Source of the DNA: Kiritimatiellia bacterium
Lineage (GTDB): Bacteria > Verrucomicrobiota > Kiritimatiellia > RFP12 > UBA1067
Direction of reading: 5' to 3'
NCBI GenBank assembly: GCA_016296065.1
Contig: JAEDKA010000066.1
Location: 1-20,242, forward strand
Length of the DNA stretch: 20,242 nt
The first letter of the stretch is position 1. Each line of letters starts with the position of its first letter. The translations under genes and the position numbers were made by a program. The notes under the pieces were generated by a model that saw only the letters and a list, made by a program, of their open reading frames with translations, was not told the origin of the DNA and searched no databases. This document shows positions 13,068-20,242 of the stretch, in pieces.

Positions 13068-14435
13068 TTACTTGATTCTAAGGTATGCGCTGTAGGCGCG
13101 GTAGGTCTGCCAGCAGTCGAACTTGGAGGCAAGCTCCCAAGGCGCGTGCATGTTGAGAAGCGGCGTGCCCATGTCGAGCACCTTCATCCCGAAGCGCGCC
13201 ATGTACTGCGAAATCGTCCCGCCGCCGCCTTTCTCCATGCGGCCAAGCTCGGCCATCTGCCACTTGACGTCGCCTTCCTCCATGACGCGGCGAATCTCCG
13301 CGACGAACTCGGGGCCGCAGTCGCTCGCGCCGCCCTTGGAGGTCCCGCCCGTGTACTTGGACGCGACGGGCCCCATGTGGAAGCGCGCGGAGTTGCCGGT
13401 CGAATCGACGTCCGGGAAGTGCGGGTCGGCCGTGGCCGTGACGTCCGCGGAGAGCATCGACGAGCGCTCGAGCGCGCGGCGCACCATGATGTCGCGCGCG
13501 TCCTTCTCCTGGCGCTCGATGAGCTCGGCGACGGTGTTCTCGAAGAAGCTCGACTGCATTCCGGTGGAACCCATCGAGCCGATCTCCTCCTTGTCGCACA
13601 TGAGTATCGACGCCGTCACATCCGGCTTCTCGCCCGACGCGTCGACAAGCGCCTGCAGCGCCGCGAACGAGCAGACGCGGTCGTCGTGTCCGTACCCCGC
13701 GATCAGCGCGCGGTCGAAACCGACCTCGCGCGGCATTCCTGCCGGGACTATCTCGAGCTCGGCGGAGAGCAGATCCTCCTCGTCGACCTTGTAGGTCTTC
13801 TTGAGGTACTCGACGAGAGCGGGCTTGTCGCCCTTCGGTGCGTCGCCTTCGTCGCCCTTCTTCGGCTTTGCGTACGTCGTCCACGCGAGGACGTCGAGGT
13901 CCTCGGCCGGGAAGAAGTCCGTCACGTGCTTCTTCTCCTGGTCCTTGCCGAGGTGCGGAAGGATGTCGCTGATCATGAACACCGGATCGTCCGGTCCGTC
14001 GCCCACCGCGACCTGCACCTTCGTCCCGTCCTTCCTGACGATGGTCCCGTACAGCGCGAGCGGCAGCACGAGCCACTGGTACTTCTTGATGCCTCCGTAG
14101 ATGTGGCAGTCGAAGTAGACGTACCCGCCCTTCTCGTAGAGCGGCTTCGGCTTGAGGTCGAGCCTCGGCGCGTCCGTATGCCCGCCGACGACCTTGAGCC
14201 CCGCCTCGGAAATCTTCCTCTTTCCGATAACGGCGGCCATCACCGTGCGGTCTTCGTACCCGCGGTACACCTTGTCGCCGGGCTTGAGGGTCTTGAACTG
14301 CGAAAGCTCCCTGAAGCCGGCCTTCTCGAGAATGCGGACGCTCTCCGCATAGCTACGGCGCTCCGTCTTGGCGATGCCGAGATACCGCATGTACTCGCGG
14401 CAGTAGTCGGACATCGATTTATATTTTTGACTCAT
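13068..14435 (-). CDS. M18-family metalloaminopeptidase
   Basis: A 455-residue zinc aminopeptidase of family M18 (aminopeptidase I type), a cytoplasmic, usually dodecameric enzyme removing N-terminal residues, often acidic or neutral, from peptides. Metal and catalytic segments are intact: GGHTDAPR (84-91, with the HxD ligands His86 and Asp88), GHDDRVCSF (249-257), DKEEIGS (281-287, catalytic Glu and ligand) and LLNMHAPWE (426-434, ligand His430). Length is typical. Either of two Met starts is possible (14435 or 14414). Neither has a clear ribosome site. The first lies 7 nt from a perfect extended -10, which suggests leaderless translation. The carbohydrate cluster begins 27 nt downstream and may be partly co-transcribed. 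Confidence 0.92.
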   Translation of the reverse strand: MSQKYKSMSDYCREYMRYLGIAKTERRSYAESVRILEKAGFRELSQFKTLKPGDKVYRGYEDRTVMAAVIGKRKISEAGLKVVGGHTDAPRLDLKPKPLYEKGGYVYFDCHIYGGIKKYQWLVLPLALYGTIVRKDGTKVQVAVGDGPDDPVFMISDILPHLGKDQEKKHVTDFFPAEDLDVLAWTTYAKPKKGDEGDAPKGDKPALVEYLKKTYKVDEEDLLSAELEIVPAGMPREVGFDRALIAGYGHDDRVCSFAALQALVDASGEKPDVTASILMCDKEEIGSMGSTGMQSSFFENTVAELIERQEKDARDIMVRRALERSSMLSADVTATADPHFPDVDSTGNSARFHMGPVASKYTGGTSKGGASDCGPEFVAEIRRVMEEGDVKWQMAELGRMEKGGGGTISQYMARFGMKVLDMGTPLLNMHAPWELASKFDCWQTYRAYSAYLRIK

Positions 14436-14442
14436 AAAGACT

Positions 14443-14451
14443 ATTATACCA
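14443..14451 (-). promoter_or_regulatory. Extended -10 promoter of the aminopeptidase gene
   Basis: The minus strand reads TTTTTGGTATAAT, then 7 nt, then ATG (14435). The TATAAT is at 14448-14443, preceded by TGG (extended -10). A TTGCGA lies 21 nt upstream, too far for a good -35. The arrangement is identical to that at 4304-4312, including the 7-nt spacing, and predicts transcription starting at the start codon itself. Confidence 0.65.
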
Positions 14452-14487
14452 AAAAGTCGTATTGCCGTGTCGCAAAACTGGGAAAAT

Positions 14488-15156
14488 TCACACTCCGCAG
14501 GCGAGGTCGGAAAGCCCCGCGCGGACGAGCGCGTAGCGGCGCTGTCCGGAAGGCTCGACGATGACCGCGGCGGAATCGAGAAAGCGCGGCCAGTTCGCTA
14601 GATCGAAGTCGGTCTTCACGCCGCGCGCATGCAGAAACGACGCGACGTATACGTCGTGCGTCGCGTAGATGCCGAGCTTGGCCGCGAAAGTGGAAAGAGC
14701 GTGCTCTTCGTACGCGTCAGTTGCGACTGCAATCGGCGCGAATCCGCGCTGGACGCCGTTGCGCATGTACTCGAACATCCGCATGAAGAAGGATCCGTCG
14801 CTGAAGAGGCGCCACATCTCGAGTTCTGACGCGACATACGCCGAACCGTTGCCGATCTCCGCGTCAGGAACGACCTCCGCGCCCGCAAGCCCCATCCCCT
14901 CCGCGATGCGCTCCGCGGTCATGACGGTGCGGCGCAGGGGACTGGCCCTGAACTGGACCGAATCCGACGCGCCGGCGAGGAGACGTCCGAAATCAACGCT
15001 CATCCTCTCTCCGTTCGCGGTAAGCGGGAGCGCCGCGCCGAAGGACTTGTCGTCGAAGGCGATCTTCGGCCGCTCTGCGTGCCGAACGAAAAGGAGCACG
15101 CGGCATCCTGCCGCGAGCTCCCGTCTCACATCGTCAAGCGTGATTCCGTCCGTCAT
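14488..15156 (-). CDS. Histidine phosphatase superfamily protein
   Basis: A 222-residue member of the phosphoglycerate-mutase-like histidine phosphatases. The phosphoacceptor motif is FVRHAERP (23-30, His25), a second arginine region is ASPLRRTVMTAERIA (71-85), and the late catalytic His is in ATHDVYVASF (165-174). All core residues of the family are present, so it should be an active phosphatase; whether on a small metabolite or a phosphoprotein cannot be told. There is no signal peptide. The ATG follows the SurA-like gene by 8 nt with GAGG about 7 nt upstream, making it the last gene of the ksgA-hexokinase-SurA unit. Only 52 bases, holding the aminopeptidase promoter, separate its stop from the next gene. 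Confidence 0.85.
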   Translation of the reverse strand: MTDGITLDDVRRELAAGCRVLLFVRHAERPKIAFDDKSFGAALPLTANGERMSVDFGRLLAGASDSVQFRASPLRRTVMTAERIAEGMGLAGAEVVPDAEIGNGSAYVASELEMWRLFSDGSFFMRMFEYMRNGVQRGFAPIAVATDAYEEHALSTFAAKLGIYATHDVYVASFLHARGVKTDFDLANWPRFLDSAAVIVEPSGQRRYALVRAGLSDLACGV

Positions 15157-15164
15157 GAACGGCC

Positions 15165-16091
15165 TCAGTACACCTTGATGAACGTCTCCTTCTTGAGGCG
15201 CTCGATCCAGTCCGTGTAGATGCGCTTCGACTCATCGTTCTTCACGTTGGCGGAGATGACGTCGTAGGCGTCCGCGAAAGACATCTTCCCGCCTCCGCGC
15301 TCGTCGTCCTTGCGAAGGAGGAACTTCCATCCGTCGAGCTCAATCCACTTCGAGATCGTGCCCTTGGGCATCTTGGCTATCTCCTCGCATATCTCCGGAC
15401 GGAACACGTCCTCGGGCCGCACGTCCTTCCACTGTCCGCCCTCCTTCGCCTTCGCGTCGGCGGAATGCTCGCGCGCGAGGTCGGAGAACGGCGTACCCGC
15501 CTTGAGCGCCTCGTCGATCTCCGCGGACTTCTCGGAGTCGCCCGGCTTGAGGAGAATCGCGGAGACGGTGACGCGCCTGTCGGCGATGTAGCGCTCCGGG
15601 TGCGCGGCGTATTCGTCGCGCATCGCGGCGGGCGTCGCCTGGATGTTCTTGTCGACGATCTGCCAGCGCATCGCGTTCACGATCATGTCGTCCTTGATGC
15701 GCTGACGCCACTCCGGATAAGACACCCTGTCCTTCGAGAGCGCCTCCATGAGCCGGTTGCGGTCACCGTTGAACGCGCGCTGGATTATGTCGCGGATCCT
15801 GTTCTCCACGACCCAGTCCTGCATCTGGAGCTTCGCCTCCTTCGCCGCGCGAAGGATGAGCTCGCGCTCGATCATCTCGTCGCGGATGTCGGAGTACTTC
15901 TCGACACCCGCGCCCGAGCGTCGCATTTCGTTCGCGATGTCGCTCTTGAGGATCACCGACGAGCCGACGCGGGCGGCAATGCCGTCCACCTCGGCCGCGC
16001 CGGCGGCAAGAGCGGCCAAAAGAGAAAAAGCAAGAAGATGTTTTGTTTTCAACTTTTCAACTTTCAACTTTTCAGCCTTCGACTTTCTCAC
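15165..16091 (-). CDS. SurA-like peptidyl-prolyl cis-trans isomerase
   Basis: A 308-residue periplasmic parvulin-type foldase and chaperone, like SurA/PrsA, helping outer-membrane proteins fold. The start is a GTG that overlaps the stop of the hexokinase gene (GTGA). The signal sequence has an unusually long Lys-rich n-region (residues 1-18) encoded by a simple repeat, then a hydrophobic core LLAFSLLAALAAGAAE. Residues 35-170 match the SurA N-terminal chaperone region (GIAARVGSSVILKSDI at 37-52). Residues about 172-262 form one parvulin domain, including GTPFSDLAREHS (199-210), GGQWKDVRPED and MPKGTISKWIELDGW. E. coli SurA has two parvulin domains and about 430 residues, so this is a compact, single-domain form. 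Confidence 0.85.
   Translation of the reverse strand: MRKSKAEKLKVEKLKTKHLLAFSLLAALAAGAAEVDGIAARVGSSVILKSDIANEMRRSGAGVEKYSDIRDEMIERELILRAAKEAKLQMQDWVVENRIRDIIQRAFNGDRNRLMEALSKDRVSYPEWRQRIKDDMIVNAMRWQIVDKNIQATPAAMRDEYAAHPERYIADRRVTVSAILLKPGDSEKSAEIDEALKAGTPFSDLAREHSADAKAKEGGQWKDVRPEDVFRPEICEEIAKMPKGTISKWIELDGWKFLLRKDDERGGGKMSFADAYDVISANVKNDESKRIYTDWIERLKKETFIKVY
16047..16074 (-). repeat. AAAGTTG-type tandem repeat at the start of the SurA-like gene
   Basis: Read on the minus strand, the word GAAA(A)GTTG is repeated in tandem (three units, 8-9 bp each). It encodes EKLKVEKLKT in the signal-peptide n-region. The tract is AT-rich and low-complexity amid GC-rich coding sequence. Confidence 0.75.
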
Positions 16092-17374
16092 AGCATCGCC
16101 GCAATCGCAGCGCCCACCATCGGGGCGTCGTCGACCTGCGGGGTGATGGCGTAGTGGATGTTCCTGCGCTGGACGAGCATGTCGTCGAGCTCGCGCCTCA
16201 CCGTCGCGTCGAACGGAATCGCGCGCGTCTTGTAGTACGTCGAGCCGTCTGCGTTGATCGCAACGGGAGCGGACGCGTCGACGCCCTCGCCGGACTTGAT
16301 GACGAACGCCGCGAGCTGGACCGCCGTGAGAACGGCCGCGCGCTCGAAGACGGGAATACCGAGCTTCTTGGCGATCTTGGCGTCATCCGGATCGGCGAAA
16401 ATGGAATCGAGCACGTTGTCGCGCCCTTCCTTCTTGAAGCCCGCGCAGAAGTTGTCGAAGTCCATCGTCTCGAGCGAGCCGAGCCCGCCGATTGCGTCCG
16501 CCGCCTTCTTGGAGAAGAAGCCTTCCTTCGCCGCGGCCTTGTAGATCTCGAGTCCGACGCCGCCAAGGTACGCGCCCGCGATCATCTTCTCGAGAAGGCC
16601 GACGCCAGGATTGCCCGTCTTCGCGTCCGCCGCGTCGTCGAACCTGCTGCGCGGCGCCTTGTCGAACGCGCCGGACTCCGCGTTGATGATCATAGACCCG
16701 CCCTGGTCGAGGTCGGGCATCTTCGCGATGTTGCGGTTCTTCTCGACGTAGGCCGTGTTCGTGCCGGTGCCGAGGATGAAGCCGATGTAGGAGGAGTAGG
16801 TCTTGTCGCCCTCGGTCGCCTTCGCGGCGAGCAGTGTCGCGACGGTGTCGTTGACGACTGCAACACCCTCTCCGCCGGTGCGCTTGAGAAGCTCCTTGCC
16901 GACGTACTGTCCGACGATCGCAGGGGCCTTGATGTTCTTCGTCCACCTGACGAGCTTCGCGTCGAGGTCCTTCGTCGCCTCGGCCGGATAGGAGAAGCAC
17001 CATCCGAGCTTCTTGCACGTGGGCTTGCCCTCAAGCCTCTTCACCTCGGCCGCAAACGCATTGTAGAACGACTCCTCGTCGACTTCGCCCTTCGTGCCGG
17101 GCATCGGCTGGTTCTGCTTGTCGGAGATCTGCGGCGGAATCGAGACGATCGCGCCGCGGAAGTTCGTGCCGCCCGCGTCGAGGACCGCTGCGGAAGCGCC
17201 CTGGGGGATCTTGCCGTTGACGCCGACGAACGTGGGAATCATCATCAGGGACGACGGCTCGCCCTTCAGCCCCTTCTCCATCTCGGAGATGAAGGAGACG
17301 AGAAGCGCCTGCCTGTCAAGTTCGGACGCGGAGACGAATCCGTTGTCCCGGAGAAAATCCTCAACTGTCTTCAT
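16088..17374 (-). CDS. Eukaryote-type hexokinase
   Basis: A 428-residue sugar kinase of the hexokinase family (PF00349/PF03727) rather than the bacterial ROK/Glk type. It phosphorylates glucose or other hexoses with ATP in the cytoplasm. Motifs: phosphate-1 loop LDAGGTNFRG (65-74), sugar-binding FSYPAE (127-132, equivalent to the FSYP of eukaryotic hexokinases), NDTVATL (175-181) with the catalytic Asp176, GTGTNTAYVE (202-211) and INAESGAFD (230-238). Length matches one eukaryotic hexokinase domain (about 450). The ATG lies inside the end of the ksgA gene (14-nt overlap), and its stop overlaps the next start, so it is embedded in a housekeeping operon. It would phosphorylate hexoses released by pathways such as the nearby carbohydrate cluster. 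Hexokinases of this type are known in some bacteria. Confidence 0.9.
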   Translation of the reverse strand: MKTVEDFLRDNGFVSASELDRQALLVSFISEMEKGLKGEPSSLMMIPTFVGVNGKIPQGASAAVLDAGGTNFRGAIVSIPPQISDKQNQPMPGTKGEVDEESFYNAFAAEVKRLEGKPTCKKLGWCFSYPAEATKDLDAKLVRWTKNIKAPAIVGQYVGKELLKRTGGEGVAVVNDTVATLLAAKATEGDKTYSSYIGFILGTGTNTAYVEKNRNIAKMPDLDQGGSMIINAESGAFDKAPRSRFDDAADAKTGNPGVGLLEKMIAGAYLGGVGLEIYKAAAKEGFFSKKAADAIGGLGSLETMDFDNFCAGFKKEGRDNVLDSIFADPDDAKIAKKLGIPVFERAAVLTAVQLAAFVIKSGEGVDASAPVAINADGSTYYKTRAIPFDATVRRELDDMLVQRRNIHYAITPQVDDAPMVGAAIAAML

Positions 17375-18179
17375 TTTCTGCTATTCCTTTCGATAGGTTT
17401 ATCCAGTCTTCGTTAGAGAGCTGTTCAGCCCTTAGCTGTGATTGTATCAAATCCTTGAATACACTGCCAAGCTGCTTGCGACGATGCTCGAACGCTTTTT
17501 TCGTCAAACTATGAAAAACGTCGCGTTCCTTCGCAGAAAGCGCAACATTTCTTTCATGTCGCTTCAGGGTGACAACCGACGACCCTATCTCGGGGCGCGG
17601 CCAGAAACAGCTCGCCGCCACTTTGCGCACGATTTTGACGTCGTAGTCGAGCTGGGCCCACACGCCCGCAAGGCCGCGAGTCTTCGACCCCTCCTTCGCC
17701 GCAAGACGCTCCGCGACCTCGGTCTGGACGAGTACCGTCATCGACGGAATCTCCCTCTCCTGAACGAGCTCAAGAAGTATGCGCGTCCCCGCTTGGTACG
17801 GCAGGTTGGAGACCATATGGGTGAAATCATGAGTCGCGAGCGATGGGTTGTGGATGAGGTCAAGCGCGTCGCCGGACATGACCGTCAACTTCTCAGGATT
17901 CCCGAGCGACTCGGCTAGACGCGCGGCAAGCACCGGGTCCTTCTCCACCGCAGTTACCGAACATCCGCGCGAAAGCATCTCCTCGGTGAGCACGCCGAGG
18001 CCGGGTCCGATCTCCAGGACCTGAGCCTTCGACGGATCTTCGCATCTGGCGAGTCCCGCGTCCACAATCGCCACAAGCGCGTTGCGGTCTATGAGAAAGT
18101 TCTGGCCGAGCACCTTGTTCGGATGGAACTCGTGCTCGATGCACCACGCCTTGACCTGACTCGGACTAGTAAGATTCAT
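17361..18179 (-). CDS. rsmA: 16S rRNA (adenine1518-N6/adenine1519-N6)-dimethyltransferase
   Basis: A 272-residue KsgA/RsmA enzyme that dimethylates two adjacent adenines in helix 45 of 16S rRNA during small-subunit maturation. Diagnostic motifs: KVLGQNFLID (22-31), SAM motif I LEIGPGLG (55-62), VEKDP (78-82) and the catalytic NLPYQ (125-129). The C-terminal KKAFEHRRKQL segment is also typical. Length is normal. The gene opens a tightly overlapping unit (rsmA, hexokinase, SurA-like, histidine phosphatase). Co-location of ksgA with surA-type genes is common in other bacteria. The start codon lacks a strong ribosome site; a promoter-like pair lies about 20 nt upstream. Confidence 0.95.
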   Translation of the reverse strand: MNLTSPSQVKAWCIEHEFHPNKVLGQNFLIDRNALVAIVDAGLARCEDPSKAQVLEIGPGLGVLTEEMLSRGCSVTAVEKDPVLAARLAESLGNPEKLTVMSGDALDLIHNPSLATHDFTHMVSNLPYQAGTRILLELVQEREIPSMTVLVQTEVAERLAAKEGSKTRGLAGVWAQLDYDVKIVRKVAASCFWPRPEIGSSVVTLKRHERNVALSAKERDVFHSLTKKAFEHRRKQLGSVFKDLIQSQLRAEQLSNEDWINLSKGIAENEDS

Positions 18180-18196
18180 TTTGACTTCAGACTTTC

Positions 18197-18225
18197 ACAT
18201 TAAGCTCACTACTTGCGAAGTGCAA
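18197..18225 (-). promoter_or_regulatory. Candidate promoter of the rsmA unit
   Basis: On the minus strand TTGCAC (18225-18220) and TAATGT (18202-18197) are separated by exactly 17 nt, placing a transcription start about 10 nt before the rsmA ATG. The -10 is a moderate match. The site occupies the 47-nt gap after the AsmA-like gene, whose stop codon is at 18227. Confidence 0.45.
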
Positions 18226-18226
18226 C

Positions 18227-20053
18227 TCACAGAATCCTGTCTATGACGCTGATGTAGCTCCACTTCGGCTCGTCGACCGAACCCGTCACCTTGAATTCGA
18301 GGAGAAGTTTCGTGAACGGAAACGTCACCGGCCTCACGAGCTTCGCGAGGAAGGAGTCGTTTCTGAGGAGCTGCAGCCGCACGACGAAGTCGAGCTGGTC
18401 ATTGGGAATGTCGTACTTCCCCCACGCCTTGATGGTGAAGACGTCGCCTTCGATGTAGATGTTGTCCGACTCGATTATGCCGTTCGTGATCGTGTAGTCG
18501 GCGGAAACCTGCGACTGGTTGACGAGTCCGGCGACCCCCGGCACGTTCTTCGCGAGATAGTCGGTGAGCCCCATGAACAGCTTCATCTGCGAGATGCACT
18601 CGTCAGTCACGCGAATCTTTCCGCGTCCGTTGAGCCGCGGATACAAGTTGGTGGAGATCGGGCCCGAAAGCTCGCCAACGCCGTTGACGACTCCGCGCCG
18701 TCCGCCGAAGTCCTTGCCGAGCGCCTCGGCGAACTCCGCAAGCGATCCGTCGCGGCAGTCCATCGACATGCTGAACGTCGCCTCCTCCGCATCGCCGGCG
18801 GGGACCCTGATGGCGGCCTCGCCGGTGTACATTCCGCCGTCGCGCCCCTTCGCCCGCACGTCGGTGAACGACACCGTATCGCCTTTGTACGCGTAGTTGA
18901 GCGAGACGTCGTCGAGATGCATGTCGAAGAACATGCCCTTCTTGAAGGAAATCGTGCCGCTGAGGTCGTTGTCGGCCTGGCGGGCGGAATCGGTCGCAAG
19001 CGTGCCGTTCACGGTGATCTCGGGAGCGGTGTCGCAGCGGACGCAGTCAAGCGTCCCGTCGTTGAGGTAGTCGATTATGTCGAGGAGCGGAGCCTTGTCG
19101 AGCGAAGAGCGCGCATCGAAATCTATGTCGACGACGTCGTTGGTTCCGCGCACGGAGAGCTTGCCCTCCAGCGGGCGCCCCTTCGGATCGCGCGCAACGA
19201 GCGGACCTATCGTCGTGACGTAGTTGAGGTTCGTTCCGCGTGTGTAGACCGAAACGTTTATCTCGCCGTCGACCTGGCGCATCGGAACTCCGTTGTAGCG
19301 TCCTAGCACCGGATGAAGCTCCAGGTGCAGCTTGAAGTCGCTGTTCGTCAGGTTGACGTCCCACACGCACGCGGCGCGGACCGGCTCCGTCACTCCCGTA
19401 AACGCATCCATGTACGGCAACACCGACGGGATGTCGAGCGCCACGAGCATCGGACGGAAATGCGCCTGGCGCGCCTCTCCGCGCGCCTCGCCGTACACCC
19501 GCTGCGTGTCGAAGTCGACATAGAAGGTTCCGTCGAGCACCATGCGCCTGTCGATGTCGGGCCACATGACGTGGAACTCCTCGAGCTCAAACCTGTGCGC
19601 GCTCGTCCTCACGACAGCGCGCACCCTGTCTGGAGCGACGCCCAGCACATCGGGCCTCACGAGCGAAAGAGTGAACTTCGGGATCTTCGGCATCTCGACC
19701 TCGATGCGCTCGTTGCGCTCGTGGTTGCCAGGCTCGTAGTATCCGTCATGAAGGCGCGGCACCTTCAGCGCAACAACACGCACGCGGCGGAGGATGAAAT
19801 CGACCGAAACGCTGTCGGCGCTCATGAGCGGCTGCAGGGGATCGGCGCGCTCCTTGTCGTAGATGCGAAGACCGCCAAGGCGCGCGCCGTGGCGGAAACC
19901 GAACGCCGCCGAGTCGCACTGGAACACTAGCCGATCCGGAAGACGCGCGCTAACTGCGGATACGATCCACCCCGAGGGGATGCGCTGGTCGCGGAAAAGG
20001 AGGCTGCCCAGGAAAAGCAAAAAAACGATGAAGGTCCACTTCACCGTTTTCAT
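18227..20053 (-). CDS. AsmA-like envelope protein
   Basis: A 608-residue AsmA/DUF3971-type protein: one N-terminal membrane span (about residues 5-20) and a long, beta-rich periplasmic part. Such proteins belong to the bridge-like lipid-transfer family thought to move phospholipid toward the outer membrane. The C-terminal region carries an AsmA-like C-terminal domain: LNGRGKIRVTD, MGLTDYLAKNVPG, DYTITNGIIESDNIYIEG and FVVRLQLL, then a conserved VTGSVDEPKW end. I start it at the ATG at 20053 (MKTVKWTF). An upstream GTG at 20077 would add a basic VKKILRFL and is possible. Any longer start would run through the tRNA genes and is wrong. It stands between the tRNA pair and rsmA. Confidence 0.82.
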   Translation of the reverse strand: MKTVKWTFIVFLLFLGSLLFRDQRIPSGWIVSAVSARLPDRLVFQCDSAAFGFRHGARLGGLRIYDKERADPLQPLMSADSVSVDFILRRVRVVALKVPRLHDGYYEPGNHERNERIEVEMPKIPKFTLSLVRPDVLGVAPDRVRAVVRTSAHRFELEEFHVMWPDIDRRMVLDGTFYVDFDTQRVYGEARGEARQAHFRPMLVALDIPSVLPYMDAFTGVTEPVRAACVWDVNLTNSDFKLHLELHPVLGRYNGVPMRQVDGEINVSVYTRGTNLNYVTTIGPLVARDPKGRPLEGKLSVRGTNDVVDIDFDARSSLDKAPLLDIIDYLNDGTLDCVRCDTAPEITVNGTLATDSARQADNDLSGTISFKKGMFFDMHLDDVSLNYAYKGDTVSFTDVRAKGRDGGMYTGEAAIRVPAGDAEEATFSMSMDCRDGSLAEFAEALGKDFGGRRGVVNGVGELSGPISTNLYPRLNGRGKIRVTDECISQMKLFMGLTDYLAKNVPGVAGLVNQSQVSADYTITNGIIESDNIYIEGDVFTIKAWGKYDIPNDQLDFVVRLQLLRNDSFLAKLVRPVTFPFTKLLLEFKVTGSVDEPKWSYISVIDRIL

Positions 20054-20106
20054 CAGGAATCTCAGGATTTTCTTCACTGCCGCAGTTTGATTTCTTGTGT
20101 CAGTAC

Positions 20107-20181
20107 TGGCAGCCCCTAGGAGAGTCGAACTCCTCTTACCTGGATGAGAACCAGATGTCCTAGCCGATAGACGAAGGGGCC
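20107..20181 (-). tRNA. tRNA-Glu (CTC anticodon)
   Basis: The minus strand folds as a complete tRNA. The acceptor GGCCCCT pairs with AGGGGCT, followed by discriminator G and an encoded CCA (20109-20107). The anticodon arm CTGG-TTCTCAT-CCAG gives anticodon CTC (Glu). The T-arm is GAGGAGTTCGACTCTCC. The length of 75 nt with CCA matches bacterial tRNA-Glu. Confidence 0.93.
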
Positions 20182-20188
20182 ACTTCAT

Positions 20189-20242
20189 TGGTGCACCTGG
20201 TGGGACTTGAACCCACAAGCCTTGCGGCACTAGAACCTGAAT
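20189..20242 (-). tRNA. tRNA-Leu (CAG anticodon), 3' part only
   Basis: The window edge cuts this tRNA. Visible on the minus strand are the anticodon loop TTCAGGT (anticodon CAG), the 3' half of the anticodon stem TCTAG, a long class II variable arm (TGCCGCAAGGCTTG), the T-arm GTGGGTTCAAGTCCCAC, the acceptor strand CAGGTGC, discriminator A and encoded CCA (20191-20189). The extra arm and anticodon identify leucine. It is 7 nt from tRNA-Glu. Confidence 0.88.

Noticed and set aside
11490..14564. A 1024-codon open frame on the plus strand opposite the aminopeptidase and oxidoreductase genes
   Set aside because: It runs antisense through two well-supported genes and their intergenic gaps. It is rich in Arg, Val and Leu without any recognisable motif. 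Such frames arise because the real genes avoid TTA, CTA and TCA codons in this GC-rich genome.
20054..20230. N-terminal extension of the AsmA-like frame to 20230
   Set aside because: It would translate through tRNA-Glu and tRNA-Leu. The membrane span following the ATG at 20053 gives a natural start.

Overview
The window looks like a chromosomal segment of a GC-rich, Gram-negative-type bacterium of the PVC superphylum, most likely the Kiritimatiellota/Lentisphaerota/Verrucomicrobiota side. This is an inference. It rests on Tat-exported Gfo/Idh/MocA oxidoreductases, a DUF1080 (3-keto-glycoside hydrolase) protein and sugar-isomerase TIM barrels in one cluster, a eukaryote-type hexokinase, an AsmA-like envelope protein, a SurA-like chaperone, and many short interspersed hairpin and word-like repeats. 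Every supported gene lies on the minus strand, so transcription runs from right to left.

From right to left: a tRNA pair (Leu-CAG, cut by the window edge, and Glu-CTC) precedes an AsmA-like protein. Next comes a tightly packed set: rsmA/ksgA, hexokinase, a SurA-like peptidyl-prolyl isomerase and a histidine phosphatase. An M18 aminopeptidase follows, starting 7 nt after an extended -10 box and probably translated from a leaderless mRNA. The centre (about 5.2-13.0 kb) is a six-gene carbohydrate cluster: three Gfo/Idh/MocA oxidoreductases, one DUF1080 protein and two xylose-isomerase-like TIM-barrel proteins. Four of the six carry twin-arginine signals. A strong promoter at 9136-9165 divides the cluster into two transcription units, and a 14-bp-stem hairpin at 5218-5251 ends it. 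The enzyme set matches the oxidation-first (3-keto) route of glycoside cleavage known from gut Bacteroidota: oxidise the sugar at C3, eliminate or hydrolyse the 3-keto glycoside, then reduce or isomerise the products.

Left of the cluster is about 0.9 kb of non-coding DNA packed with short hairpins and a 25-bp exact direct repeat. It is followed by a 61-residue stump of an AAA-ATPase-like gene that keeps its own leaderless promoter. That promoter appears to feed a five-gene operon: RsmC-like methyltransferase, small coiled-coil protein, DedA membrane protein, a single-span Cys-rich protein and an orphan Opp/Dpp-type ABC ATPase. The left end holds an HU-family DNA-binding gene with its own promoter and a clear intrinsic terminator.

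The features most worth a second look are the export pattern and leader sequences of the carbohydrate cluster, the repeated TTGGTATAAT-N7-ATG start architecture, in-frame simple-repeat insertions inside conserved proteins, and the hairpin-repeat island.
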